Source: Perkinsus olseni (taxonomy: Eukaryota; Perkinsozoa; Perkinsida; Perkinsidae). Taken from it: a stretch of DNA of 64,000 nt. Location of the stretch: NCBI GenBank assembly GCA_013115135.1, contig JABANP010000184.1:28904-92903 (forward strand), in the 5' to 3' direction. Shown piece by piece: positions 41,471 to 52,600 of this stretch (position 1 is the stretch's first letter; every line of letters starts with the position of its first letter). The notes beneath the pieces were generated by a model that was not told the origin of the DNA, did no database searches, and was given only the letters and a program-made list of their open reading frames with translations. The position numbers were made by a program, and so were the translations under genes.

Positions 41471-41674
41471 TCACCGTGCCATAGCGATAGCATGCCACAA
41501 AACTGCTAAACAGTTGTGGTAGTCGAAGTTCTCGCGCTCGCCATAGTGATCGATTACTCGCGCGAATTCGATGTCCCCGTAAAGTCGCTTGGGATGGTCG
41601 ATGCCGAGCGTTCCCTGGATTCTTCTCCCGTCAGTTGCGATTGTTATTCCTAATGAGAGCCTCCTTTTTGTCAT
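41471..41674 (-). CDS. Candidate exon, unrecognised
   Basis: The minus frame reads MTKRRLSLGITIATDGRRIQ, IDHPKRLYGDIEFARVIDHY and CLAVLWHAIAMAR and ends at a possible donor (GGCACG|GTGATC). The composition is protein-like. It overlaps the signal-peptide start of the plus-strand gene at 41,653 by about 20 bp, so at least one of the two starts may be wrong. It might be a 5' exon of the coiled-coil gene; I could not show a phase-correct join. Confidence 0.3.
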   Translation of the reverse strand: MTKRRLSLGITIATDGRRIQGTLGIDHPKRLYGDIEFARVIDHYGERENFDYHNCLAVLWHAIAMAR

Positions 41675-43626
41675 GCCTCCTGCTGTACTCTATTCGACCT
41701 GTAAATGCTTCCAACCCTCCTAGAAAGGCCTTCGCGAGAATGTACGTCACATCGGTGAACCTAACCGCGGGAACGTACGCCGCGGTGAAGGACGAAGGTG
41801 GTCGGCTGAGCCCTGATCTGCCAGACGTGACCAGGCTCGAAGTCAAAGTCGTCGACGGCGAAGAGGGGCAACTGGTCAGCTTGAGCGCAATCGTCAATGG
41901 GACCTTCATCAGCAGCGGACACGAGTGGCCGGTGGTGTGGTATGGGAAGTCCTTTCTGAACCTGTCCAGGTTGGGTCATATTCCTGTCTCCGAGTCGCCA
42001 GATTGCTTCCGATTCTCAACCAAGTGCGTCGGGCCTGATTTTGCCAGACTTTTTTATTTGCAATCTAATAAGCCACCTGGAGGCGATCCGAGCGTTATCT
42101 TTTGCATCAACGGTTTGGAGCTATTAGTTGGGATTGGTGCGGTACGGGTACGGAAAAAATGGCAGGCTTCTACCTATGGTTTCAGAACGATTCTTGGGGT
42201 ATCGACATCCAGTGGAAGTGACGATACTCAATGGCAGACAGTTCCACCACCACCTTCGCCGAAGAAAAAGGAACGTCCATCCGAGGATGTCGCTGATAGG
42301 CCTTCCGAAGGGATTGAAAGGAAGAAACGTAAAGATGTTCGTTCCAACGGAGTTCATTTGGTAACGCAAGGAAGCGACCAAAATTCAAATCCTTCTACTG
42401 AGACTTTAAATTCGGAAGCCTCCTTTCTACCCTCTTCTGTCGTTGCCTCTAGTCGGCACGGGACGGTTGGTAGTGTCCTGGTAGCGTTAATGTCAATCAC
42501 ATTGCCTGATGGTGAGTATGTGGTGGTTAATACCGAACTGGATTTGCTCAGGAGCGTCGTAGCGGAAATTGAAACCGTACCACCGAGCGATTACCGTTGG
42601 GTGAGGCTGTCGTTCGACGTCAATGGTGCTCCTGTTACTTTGGAGACCATGGCGCTCAGTTTTGATGGCTGTCTGGAACTAGATTTTTCCGACGAGTTCA
42701 ACTCGCTGGCGCTTCTTCTGCTTCAGTCAGCTTTAGAGGTCCGCGAGATTTTACCGGAATCTTTTCGCTTACTTCGGGAGCCTGGAGATGGTTGGTCCCT
42801 GGTGTTTCACGTGAATCCAGATCCGAGCGGTACGGTGGTGGAAATTAGGGCACCTCTATTAGTGTCTCCTGCTGACGCTGGGCAGTAGGACTGCACGCGG
42901 GCGAGTTTACTGGTTAGTTTGGATGCTCTACCGTTGCACATTGTGAAGAGACCGACCGATTGAGAAGGACACAACAGTCGGGTTTGGCCATCTGGAATCC
43001 ATTCTTCTATCTGCTGTCCTCCGTCTATCATCCGCCACTTAGCTTCCTATAGGAGCAAGATAGGTGATAAGCTGCGTATTAACACCACAACGTTCTCAAC
43101 GACCGTCGTGGAGAGCGACTCTTGTATACAATTTATCAATTGCTTGGAAGATGCTGACGGTTGTTGGGGTGCTTTCACCGCAGCTCTCATCCAGCTCCAG
43201 GCGGTTGGTCGCCGTTACGTATCAGGAGGGTGAACTTGGTAATGCGCAGCTTGATAAATTTTATGAACATGAATTGTCTTCGATTCTCTTCAATGAGCGT
43301 GTAGGTGTCAACGAGAGGTGTTGGGTTCGTTATAGGCCTTCGATCAGGGTTCGGAGGGCTATGTTTTTTTCTCACGGTCTTTGCAGGATCAGAATGACAT
43401 TTTTTAGCCCCAGTCGTTTCAGTGAGTCTGGCCGCCTTCCCCGAAATTTCCAGTTGCACATTTTGACGGCATTTTCGAAGCTTGCTATTGTCCATCAATG
43501 CTGGCTGCGTTCACTGCCGAGACCAATAGACTGGCTATTGAGGAGCTTGGGAATTGGGAGGTAGTGGACAATTGGCTCGGGTTTGGTGACTCAACACGGG
43601 TCGTCCACAGTGGCTCTTGTAACTAG
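41653..43626 (+). CDS. Large secreted protein of unknown function, about four exons
   Basis: The ATG at 41,653 opens MRASFLSCLLLYSIRPVNAS, a signal peptide, followed by a long exon to 42,884. It contains RMYVTSVNLTAGTYAAVKDE, PSVIFCINGLELLVGIGAVR, a proline/lysine-rich linker (TVPPPPSPKKKERPSEDVAD) and a second region, LVALMSITLPDGEYVVVNTE and LRLSFDVNGAP-like sequence. The apparent stop at 42,888 is avoided by a donor (GGGCA|GTAGGA) joining exon 43053-43107 (KIGDKLRINTTTFSTTV). Further exons are probably 43184-43298 (YQEGELGNAQLDKFYEHELS) and 43454-43626 (FDGIFEACYCPSMLAAFTAE to VVHSGSCN, stop). The two halves of the first exon resemble each other in beginning (VTSVNLTAGTYAAV / LMSITLPDGEYVVV), suggesting an internal duplication. 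No known family is recognised. Confidence 0.6.
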
Positions 43627-44570
43627 TATAATAACATCAGGTCTTTATGATACAGTACATCTATATTGGTACAGTAGGATATTGTGATTCATTATGTATT
43701 TCTTCCTATAATATCAATAAGATATTATAAAATACGGTATTCCCTCATGGATCTCTCCACGCAGTACCCCCAGCGACCGTTGATGGAGAGTCGTCCTCGT
43801 CTGAGTCCGTCGTTCGCCGACGTTCTTCTTCCATATTTTACAATTTTACGCCGCCGGATTTTCGCCCTGCAATGATCTATTCTACGTGTGACATAAGGCA
43901 ACAGAAAAGAAGAATATGTAATTTCGTATCTATAGTACTTTATGTAAATTCTGGCCGTTATTTAAAAGTGATGATCCGAAGAACGTTGTTTTATCTCCGA
44001 AAATTGTTGGTATTTTTCCTAAAATTGTTGGTATTTTTCCTAAAATTTTTGGAATTTTTCCGAAAACTGTAGGTATTTTTTTCAAAAATTGTTGGTATTT
44101 TTCCTAAAATTATTGGAATTTTTCCGAAAATTGTTGGTATTTTTCAATAAAAAAAGTGGGATTTTTTCCTGAGGGATTCCATGTCGGTTCATACCGTGCA
44201 TCTGACCCTTGGTAAATGGCAATAAATGTCAGACGGGTTTACCAAATTATCTGGAAATCCGTCTTCTTTTTTGCCCAGCTTTTCTGCGATCGGTCACTCA
44301 GTTCAATCACTGTCTGGCTAGCTATGGTAGGAGCCGCGAGACAGTACTGTTGGCCAAAGAGGGTTCACTGTATATAAATTACCATTATTCAAGTCTTGCA
44401 GAACCGTGCCTCATTCCGGTGTCGTTTGTCACATAAATTTTGTGGTAGTAAGCCCTACGAAGAGAGTTGCTTCATACTCGGGATTAATACGGTCTTATTT
44501 GGGGTATCGTGGAGGCGAAGAATAGCAACGTTGACACGACGCCCTCGAGGCTTGGCCATCTACTCTGATA
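43627..44570. other. AT-rich non-coding region with a 21-bp tandem repeat
   Basis: Apart from a short frame at 43,747 (MDLSTQYPQRPLMESRPRLS) there is no supported coding sequence. The repeat at 43,994-44,150 is listed separately. Confidence 0.5.
43994..44150. repeat. 21-bp tandem repeat, about seven copies
   Basis: Units of the form AAAATTGTTGGTATTTTTCC vary between GGTATT and GGAATT and between CCTAAA and CCGAAA. The word TTTTTCCGAAAA also fills many introns in this window, so the array may be an expanded intron segment. Confidence 0.85.
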
Positions 44571-44582
44571 CTAAATGGTGAA

Positions 44583-45304
44583 CTCTGGCAGCGAGAAGCA
44601 GGCCCTCAACAGGGTCGTGCCGCAACCGAGTTGTGCAAGAAAACGAATAAATGTCGTTATCAGATCTCTGTATAAATTGGTAGAGAATGATATATTATAT
44701 CCTATTAAAGCAGTTAGTAGCTATAAATCAGGGATGCGGTATGTGGTTAATAAGGCCTGTTTCAGTTGGACGCCACGCAGGGTATCAAGGCACGATTGGC
44801 CAGGAAGCTGGAAGCTGAGCTGGACAAGGTTATAACGGGAGCATCCTCCTAGGGACGGGGATCACCACTCGTCGTCTTCGGGCAGGTGGAAAGGGTAGCA
44901 GATGAGTTGTTAAGGAATCTCTCCTCGGATGTGCTCGACGCGAAGGTTGCTGTGGTGTTGCATGGGAAAAACAAACAACAGCAGCAGCAGGATGATTGCC
45001 ATGTATCACGGGCTGGGAAAACGGCTAGTCATCTCTCGTTCTCTGTGGTAGTGTGTTGGGGAGGCGCGTGAAGCAGAAGGCAATAAGGGAGGGAAACTGG
45101 CTGGCAAACGACAGAGCGCAACTACTCAAACCGCGGAGTAAGGCTGCTTTTACCTCTTGGATGTTTTTTCCGGATTTTTCCCGGAAAATTTTTGAATTTT
45201 TTGGACCAGGTACGTGATGGTGAAGAGAGCTAAGACTGAGCAGACGTTGTCGAGAGCGAAGCCACCGGGAAGCGCGACTCGGGCGAACGCGGGAACCATG
45301 GTCA
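44583..45304 (+). CDS. Unrecognised helical protein (partial exon set)
   Basis: Protein-like segments on the plus strand are LFQLDATQGIKARLARKLEA+ELDK (about 44,759-44,830) and VERVADELLRNLSSDVLDAK (44,886-44,945). They join in phase across a 57-nt intron starting GTTATAAC and ending TTCGGGCAG. A last exon after TTTGGACCAG (45,210) reads VMVKRAKTEQTLSRAKPPGS and stops. An exon near 44,583 may precede them. The chain is rich in heptads and charged residues. The opposite strand also has a readable membrane-like frame here (MVPAFARVALPGGFALDNVC), so the strand is not certain. Confidence 0.4.
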
Positions 45305-45437
45305 CGTAATTCACCAGTGGGCTGCAGTGGTTCAGTCATTCTCGGGAAGTCCGATATTATTATCTACTCATTGGTCTAAATTCTCTCACAGTAAAATATT
45401 CCACAGACCGATGAAGTAGGGAGCAGTAAAAGTTTGA

Positions 45438-45737
45438 ATGCATCGGTTTTTTTCGGTAATTCGGCTCGTCGTGCGGCGGAAAATATATGAAAAAATTGTG
45501 TCCTTATGGAGACCAGTATATCTACTGATGATATTGAGTTTATCTTCGTATGATATTTCTAGTAGCATAGTTGATGGTAAGGGAGGAGGTCACCTCCTGG
45601 AGGTGTCATCTCCGTTTGATAAAGGTCTTGGCGGAAACGTATTGCTCAATTTTGAAGTCTACTCCCTGCTATTCCACCTGAATACTACCTTCCTTACTAG
45701 TATTTGCTTGACCTGTGCTGTTCGCGGGCGCTGTTAG
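45438..45737 (+). CDS. Small membrane or secreted protein, 99 aa, unrecognised
   Basis: A true ATG opens MHRFFSVIRLVVRRKIYEKI, then a hydrophobic stretch (PVYLLMILSLSSYDISSSIV), EVSSPFDKGLGGNVLLNFEV and YSLLFHLNTTFLTSICLTCA. The codon composition looks coding. It may be the first exon of the gene whose exons continue at 45,806 and 46,100. Function unknown. Confidence 0.4.
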   Translation: MHRFFSVIRLVVRRKIYEKIVSLWRPVYLLMILSLSSYDISSSIVDGKGGGHLLEVSSPFDKGLGGNVLLNFEVYSLLFHLNTTFLTSICLTCAVRGRC

Positions 45738-45805
45738 TTTGTCTCTTCGGCCGGTTGAGGTTGATTAGCGTTTCACTCACGATCCGTGCAATCTAACGTG
45801 CCAGA

Positions 45806-46379
45806 GGTGCTTAATTCCGTTTCTTACCAAAGAAAAGCATTATCGGATAGGGCAGTATTTGAAGAACTAGACGACGGCGTATTAGGCAAGCATGTCTCTA
45901 CTATCCGCAAGTGACTGGCCTGGGGTGGGCCTGGTCGGCCTTAGCGGCCGCTTTTCGTCTGTTTGGCTGGTTGAGGTTCATGACCGTTTCACGTGTGAAC
46001 GTGATGATAATCTATCATCTCGAGCGTGAATAGTTGCGTTTTCGCTCAAACGAGCTTCTATATTCACTACTACGGCTGTACTGCTCTCCTTCTGTGCAGG
46101 TTGCCCAAGACGACGGCGTGCCTGACAGGAAGTGTCGGAAATAAGGCGGTCAGTAGAGAGGTCCGTAAGCACTTGGAGATTGTAGGAGCTCAGGATGTAG
46201 TTAACGGGCGAAGGGGTGGAAATGATTCGTGATCGGTCTTCCCGCACAGGTTCGAATCCCGGGTATGAACGAATTCCGTGATTTACCCGAAGACAAGCGC
46301 CAGCAAATGCTCTCCGTGCTGAGCGCAGTGGTGTCGACTCTGGCCGAGGAGCATGTTAAGGCGGCCATGCAGCCTTAGA
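45806..46379 (+). CDS. Unrecognised gene, at least three exons
   Basis: Exon one (about 45,806-45,914) reads VLNSVSYQRKALSDRAVFEE and LDDGVLGKHVSTIRK. Exon two, after TTCTGTGCAG (46,099), reads LTGSVGNKAVSREVRKHLEI and VGAQD. Exon three (46250-46379) joins in phase across a 54-nt intron as VRIPGMNEFRDLPEDKRQQM, LSVLSAVVSTLAEEHVKAAM, QP and stop. The acceptor of exon three falls inside a B-box-like GGTTCGAATCC. No family is recognised; the last exon looks like an amphipathic helix pair. Confidence 0.45.
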
Positions 46380-46742
46380 AGAAAAACTGAGAAAAAGTCG
46401 CGCGCCACGAAATTCTGTAGTATCTTCTCATCACTGTCACCATACAGTAATTCATGTCTGCATATGGTAATTTCATTTTTTTGCGGTTGCGTTTTAGTTT
46501 TTAATTTTTTTGGTAAATTTTTGGGGTAATTTTTAGGCGTAGCGGTCGCTACGGTCATCCAGGGGACTATCTTTACTCCGTTTTAGACCGCTCCCAGGCA
46601 CGTTAAACTTGATCCTTGGAACGCACTCGGAAGGATTCTATCGAACGCCCTTCTTGATTTTGAAGTAAAGAGCACCGCGTTGGTTGCCCGGGGCGGGGAG
46701 TATGAATGCTCGTCATACCCACTTTCCCCCAAATCTGCTCCA

Positions 46743-47184
46743 ATGGCCAGCCGTCGTCGACGAGCTTCGAATCTGAGTGAGCCCCTGCCGCATGATCAGG
46801 TGAAACGGTTTATGTATAGTTCTTTCGGCGCATTGATCTGACGGTTAAATCTCAAGTTTTGGGATTTTTTCCGATTTTTTTTCAGGGCAAATCTCCTCAG
46901 TTCTCGGAGGTTTTGGAGCCACCCAAGGAGGAAGCTGAAAGGCCGGTTGAAGGTTCTGTAGTGAGGGGAAATTACGGAAATTTCCGAAATTTTTTGCGTA
47001 TTTTTGGAGCAGCTCTAGGCGTTCCATGATTCAAGAGAGTAACGTAACGGAGTTGATTATTCCTGAACGGATACGGTTGAACGCTCCTGTGGGGACTTTC
47101 TTGTTTGAAAAATGCATGCTGGGGAATACGCTTGGAGTATGTCCTCTCCTGCAGCCGATTAAAGGGCTGGAGTCCACGTTCTGA
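46743..47184 (+). CDS. Unrecognised gene, two to three exons
   Basis: The first exon, MASRRRRASNLSEPLPHDQ (donor GTGAAA at 46,800), joins in phase to GKSPQFSEVLEPPKEEAERP+VEGSV (46,885-46,960). A further segment starting SMIQESNVTELIIPERIRLN and continuing APVGTFLFEKCMLGNTLGVC ends with a stop at 47,184. Its phase with the previous exon is not settled, so the last part may be a separate gene. Function unknown. Confidence 0.4.
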
Positions 47185-47493
47185 TCTTACCTTGCAGTAT
47201 TAGTTACCAAGTAAGGAAGCCTATTACCTTAGTCACTAGCAATATTAGTCAGTATCAACATTAGTATTGAATCTACATAAGGTTATAGCTTTGGCGCATT
47301 GCTCCCCCCATAACTCATCACCGCCATTTCCAACTCTCATGAAACTAGGCCGTCAGCAGCATTAGTTATCGAATATTCTACATCATTCAATTCGACATCA
47401 GTAGAACGTATCCAGGATATCTGTTTTTCTTTGCTGTGCGGTGGTGGCCCGCTGCCGTTGATAGACTGTTATGATGTATTACGAGCGGTCCTT

Positions 47494-48132
47494 AGCGAGG
47501 CTCAGCGCCGCCGCCGCCGCCGGGGCCCTGGGAGAAAGCCAACCCATCGGTCGTTGCCGCGATATACAAACCCTTGGATGTGGTAAAGGAGGATATCCAA
47601 GTGGAGGCGGTGGAGGTAGTAATGATGAGAGGGATGTGGAAAGCGCGCGCCATCGTGATCGATTTACCTCGAAATTCAATGGGTGACGCTTCATTATGAG
47701 TGTGACGGTGACAAAAAGCGCGGAATGATGCTTGTCGTGGGAATCGAACTCGGGTGGAAGGTGCACCCGTCGTCTCCGTCGAAGAAGGCAGTGGCAGGGA
47801 TGAGCGGGAAGAATATCTATGTACAGCAGAAAGCGACCAGAGCTGATGGTAATGAGGGAAATGACCGCTGCGCCACGAAATTATTCTATCACGGAATAAT
47901 GTTGTTCATCAATTCGGCGACTGAAACCGGAGGTGGTGAAAGTGCGGACGCGCGAGGAATGCCTCGCTGCCTCTCATGGGGTGGCTTTACATTGGGCAAC
48001 TTTGATGAGCGTCCACATGTGAAACGGTTGATCGATTTGGGTATCAGGTATAGCATCATCATCGTCGTTGAGGGCAGTACCAATGAAGCATTTCCAGAGC
48101 TTGGATATGAACCAGTCTGGTGGATCGAATAA
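47494..48132 (+). CDS. Unrecognised gene, several exons
   Basis: After an acceptor (GGTCCTTAG), one frame reads RGSAPPPPPGPWEKANPSVV, AAIYKPLDVVKEDIQVEAVE and VVMMRGMWKARAIVIDLPRN. Later segments are KVHPSSPSKKAVAGMSGKNI (near 47,758), LKPEVVKVRTREECLAASHG+VALHWATLMSVH (near 47,921) and IIIVVEGSTNEAFPELGYEP (near 48,054). Donors GTGACG, GTAATG and GTGAAA separate them. The introns contain one B-box-like sequence, one GCGCCACGAAA motif and the AATCGATC palindrome. I do not recognise the protein. Confidence 0.4.
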
Positions 48133-48531
48133 TCGATCAGGTGATCGATTTGGCGTTGGATTCGAATCTTGCTTACCTGATTCCGTTACTCTCGAAGTTC
48201 GAATGTTTGACTCGTGAATAATTACGAAATTCACGAAATTTCTACCATGAGTTTCCTTTTCAAAGTTTCGTTCGCTCGAGTCATCGTAGGCGAATTGGAA
48301 GGAGCTTGCAAATTGAAAGCGAGTTCAGTCGCTTAAAGCGACAAAACCAGGACCAGGAAAACTTCCGACGGCGCTCGCGCATTCCGTTGTTAGAGTTTGG
48401 GAGTGAGTTTTTGCGTGTATATACTCTGACAGGGTGAAAGGGTGAACGTGACCGTTTCTTGAAAGAACGGGCGAGCGAAATGGTAGGAGTGGTGTTGAGG
48501 TACTGATACGAGGGATCTTCTGGTTCGAAGT

Positions 48532-48738
48532 GAGTTGGCTGCTGCCTCGGATGAGGGTCTGAGAAAGCTAATCGAGTTACAGGAAAGAATGGAGAAGCAT
48601 AGGGATGTTATAGAGGTGGAGGTCTTCGGGTCGACTTATTCTGTATCTTGCATGCTCGAGCTGAAGATATTTTTAGATGTCAATGAAGTCCACTTTAGTT
48701 GCTATTGCAATCAACAGGCTCCTGTTCTGCGCGCAGGT
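48532..48738 (+). CDS. Exon of an unrecognised gene (helical segment)
   Basis: The open segment reads ELAAASDEGLRKLIELQERM, EKHRDVIEVEVFGSTYSVSC and VNEVHFSCYCNQQAPVLRA, ending at a donor (GCGCAG|GTAAGG). A partial echo of KLIELQER occurs at about 49,045 (CTGATTGAATTACAAGAG), suggesting a duplicated exon fragment. A short exon near 48,871 reads MEVEEPCEISNCPER. Gene boundaries are unknown. Confidence 0.35.
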
Positions 48739-49640
48739 AAGGTAGATTTCCCACAACCCGGTCCTCTCGCTTTTTCCTGATTTTCCGCGGAATAATTTCG
48801 TGGCGCAGTGACGAAATCCGTCCTCTCAGAGCATCTATGCGGGTGTGTGTCTGGTTCGCATCGGGCTGCAGATGGAGGTCGAGGAACCCTGCGAAATCTC
48901 CAATTGCCCGGAAAGAGGTAGAATTTACGTTTTTTCCGCTAAAAATTCCGGAAAATTTGATAAAATTTCGAAAGAGTTTAGATACGCTTTTTGGTACCTT
49001 ATTCGGCCTGCTGTTGTGCCCGCTGGCCCTGACGGCTGCATTTTTGAGACTGATTGAATTACAAGAGTAATAAAACCGGAGGTGGGGATCGAACCTGGGC
49101 TGGCTTGATGAAGGTGGTGGACGCTCAACCGAGAGCGCAGATCGTCAGTAATACTGAGCATTGTGGCGGTGGGAGTGGCAGCCATCTTGTATACGATCTG
49201 TCTGATCACCACCACTCTTGGCTATGGGGAGAGGTAGGCCATCGGTGACTTTTCCGCGCGCCCGGAAATTGGTCAGTATCGGGAGTATCGTCTGATGTAA
49301 TCTCGTGGCGCAGCGGTCATTTATGAGCATCTTGTGATTTTGGAATCGCTATGGGGAACCTAGTTGAGTGTACGAGGACGTAGTGGATATTTTATGTGCT
49401 CTTGGCCTAATCGATCGCGTGATCGATTTGAAGATTGAGGTGGTTGTGTCAGGTTATTGCCGGCCTACTGTGGCGCGGCGGCTTTGATTGTTACACTCAT
49501 AGACGGCCGAGGGATCTATAATTAACTATGTCCAATAATGATGCATTACATGAATCAAGCTAGTTGTGTATCTTGAGGTCGAGCTTGCGTGTTATGAGGT
49601 GTAAAGATACTTTAATGGGGGGTCGCAGCGTGTTGCTACC

Positions 49641-52600
49641 ATGGCTGAATCGTCTCCGTCGCAAGTGGTGACGATCACCCCTTCAGAGATCTCCTCGGAA
49701 CCCAACGGTGCTGGGAGGACCGCGGAAGATTTGCCACATTTTATGTCGATTCTCTACCCGGGTTCTCTGAAAAACGCCGACATGGAAAAAGTAGTGAAAC
49801 GGAGGGGAGTGGAAAGATATTGATGACAGTCTCGCTCGCCCGGTAATTATGAAACGGTCGTGTGACCTGAAAATTCGGTCAGGTGATTGATAAGAATTTG
49901 GAGGGGCTTCGTAGAACGGCGGATGGCCGGCTGAAGTTGCGGTTGCATCCGAAAATGCCGAGCACGATAAAGTCGTCTGGTGAGTTGGGGGAGGGCGCAG
50001 GTTCGAATCCCAGCTGGTCTATTTTCAGCTTACGAGACGTGTAACTTTTTGTTCAAGGCGCAAAAGCACAGAAGTGGAAAAGTGACGTAATAAGGCCGTA
50101 GAGGAGTTCCGTTTAGAGCTCCTCAGACTGCGAATCGGAGTCTTCGACTTCACTGAAAATTCACGAAAAAGTCAAGAAAAATATACGGTAAATTCACGGA
50201 AAATTGAAAGATTTTTCAGAGAATCCGAGGACAGTACTCGTTTATTCAGAGAACTCGATATCGAGCTGATCTCCTAATCGGCAGACTTTTTTTCTTAGTC
50301 ATGAGTTGGAGGGCCTTCTCGCGAAATTGAACTAGCTGAGTGATGGCCCTAGCTACCCATCATGGGTAACCCATGCGATGCCCCAAGCGCCAAACCGCTT
50401 TCTTCACTCATGAAGATGATATTCTCGAACGCGAGAGAATGGCCTTACTGAGAGAATAGCCTTTCGAAAGTTATACTGGACGAGATCGTTTCACTTCACA
50501 GCTTCAAAAGTGGTTGCGGTTATAATGATGCTTTCGCGAAGAAAGTAGACTGAGAATTAACTGCAGAGTTTACTATCACTCTGAGAAGAAACCGATGCTA
50601 GAGGTGTGGGGCTTCTGAACTGGTGCACGACAGTGCGTTGTGGGTGGCGTCAAATGCAATAGATTGTTGGATGCACGCTGTCTGCACCAGCTTCGTTTGC
50701 CACATTAACAAGCAGTTGTTGGCTGCGAAACGAAGGATTCGGGCTGATCCGCGAGATCTGTTCTTTTGAGGAGTTCGCGGGTTCAGGCTAGGTTTTTAGT
50801 TTACTTTTCCGACCCGCTGCGGAATGGGCGCGGCCGATGTGCCAAGCAGGGGTTTGATTCTAGCTGAACGTTCGTTTCGACGGGCGGAGTGCTTCGTCGC
50901 GAAAGTGGCGATGGCGTTGGGTGCCGCAATGAACCCCTTTTTGGCCCAGGTACAAGTTGATCGGATTGATAACGGAGGCGCATGCCTTTGCTGACATGTG
51001 TGACTTCATGTTTACTCCGCCCAAGGAGACGAGGGATACGTTTATATACACAGCAGCGATATCTCAGATATGCCGTCCTCAACCGTGAGTGGAAAAATAG
51101 TCCCGGCGGGGGTCGAACCCACGACCTACGGCTCATAAGACCGTCGCTCTAACCACTGAGCTACGGGACCGTCGGGATTTGTGTAGCGGTGACTGGAGTG
51201 GTCGCATTGCAGGTACAATTTCGAAGGCAATGCATATGCTAAGAAGAAGAAGGATAGTTCGGCTGCTGCTGCGGCAGCTGAGACCGATGAGAATGTTGAA
51301 GGTGGGCTCGTCACTAGGCTCACCGGTTCCCTACGTGCGTGTCTACCCGGACGGTCTTCTTGCCGGCACAACGAAAGTGAACTTGTCGAGTATCATCGCT
51401 CTCGAATCAAGACACGTCGGTGGTAGTCTGCCTAAGCCCGTTTACGGCGGTGGCCTTAAGACAAGAAAAGTCCGATTGAATTAGTCTTTTTGCGGGATGA
51501 GGGAGGTGAATAAGTTTACGTTTCTCCTATGAGTAAACTCGTAGAAACAGTCTGCATCATTCTTTGTGTACGGCCGTTGTGTAACAGTTGGTTACGTTTT
51601 TGTTGGTATGATGTAGTTTACCGTTTCTCTCTATCTCAGAAGAGGCGGGCAGCGGTCACCATCCAAACCCGAAAGTGCCAGTACATAGATTTGGAGATAC
51701 CAATCCTGTACGAATTACTGATGAAACAATCGATCAAGCGATCGATTTTGGTGTCGTCAGGTACCCACTGAATCTAGCTGGGCTGCTGGCAGTGGAGAAG
51801 ACCCGGTGCCTCTGGAGCTGCTCAAGGACGTCCAGAAAAAATTCGAAGAAAGGTGAGATGGTCTGTGTCGGCCGAGCCCGCGACCATTTCTGGCTTAGCT
51901 GTTTTCTCGCCGCCCCGATGTGCTCGCTTCGAGTATTGGTGTGCAATTATACAATTTTTTTTTCTGTGGTGAAACCTCTGATCTGCGAGTTTGGGAGGGG
52001 GCAGTAGCCGCTGGCCGCAGGACGAAGCCCGAAACACGAACCCGCGACCTGTGGCCGGCGGCGACTGCAAGGTGGTCGGTTCCCCGTGACTGGTCGCCCA
52101 TGGCTCACCAGACACGCGAGGAACCAAAGTACCTCTCGCTAGACCTCGGTTTAAAAAAATCTGAACCTCAAGCCAACAAGAGGTTCTATGATAGCCACCG
52201 GGGAAGGCAATGCCTCAGCACGCAGAGACCGAAACGCATGAGAAACGCGCGCGCCCGAGTCAGGCGATATTAGGGAGAAAACTCTCCGACTGATGTTTCA
52301 CCTACGGAAAAGCCTGACGCGCTTTTCCTCCGATGGAAAACGCAACCTCGCTCGCCTTACTTTGAATTTGCTTGTGACGGGAGATGTCGTTTCTCTGACG
52401 ACGGCAGATTAGTTTGCCCTTACCGGAGTACGCTTCGGCTGTCGCCTTGCCGTGCGGGGGCGATGAAGCTTGTTCTGCTTGGTTTTACGCAAACGGAAAA
52501 TATCATTCTCGCAAAATTAAAGCTCGCGTGGGCATAGCCAAATGGTGATAGTAAGTCAAGGTATCCTTTCAGACCTATCTGGCTCCGTGCAAGCCTCGAC

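Noticed and set aside
43204..43225. A 22-nt micro-intron (GTTGGT..TATCAG) that would keep the frame in the 41.6-43.6 kb gene
   Set aside because: An 89-nt intron from GTGGAGAGC (43,108) to CACCGCAG (43,183) also keeps the frame and has a better acceptor, so an ultra-short intron is not needed.
44831..44854. A 24-nt micro-intron in the 44.8-kb gene
   Set aside because: A 57-nt intron with the same donor and the acceptor TTCGGGCAG gives a phase-correct join and is more ordinary.
49070..49150. Possible complete tRNA gene on the minus strand (D-arm-like GCGCTCTCGGTTGAGC and B box GGTTCGATCCC)
   Set aside because: The acceptor strands do not pair, the T stem does not pair and the spacing is one base too long. 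It is kept only as tRNA-like intron sequence.
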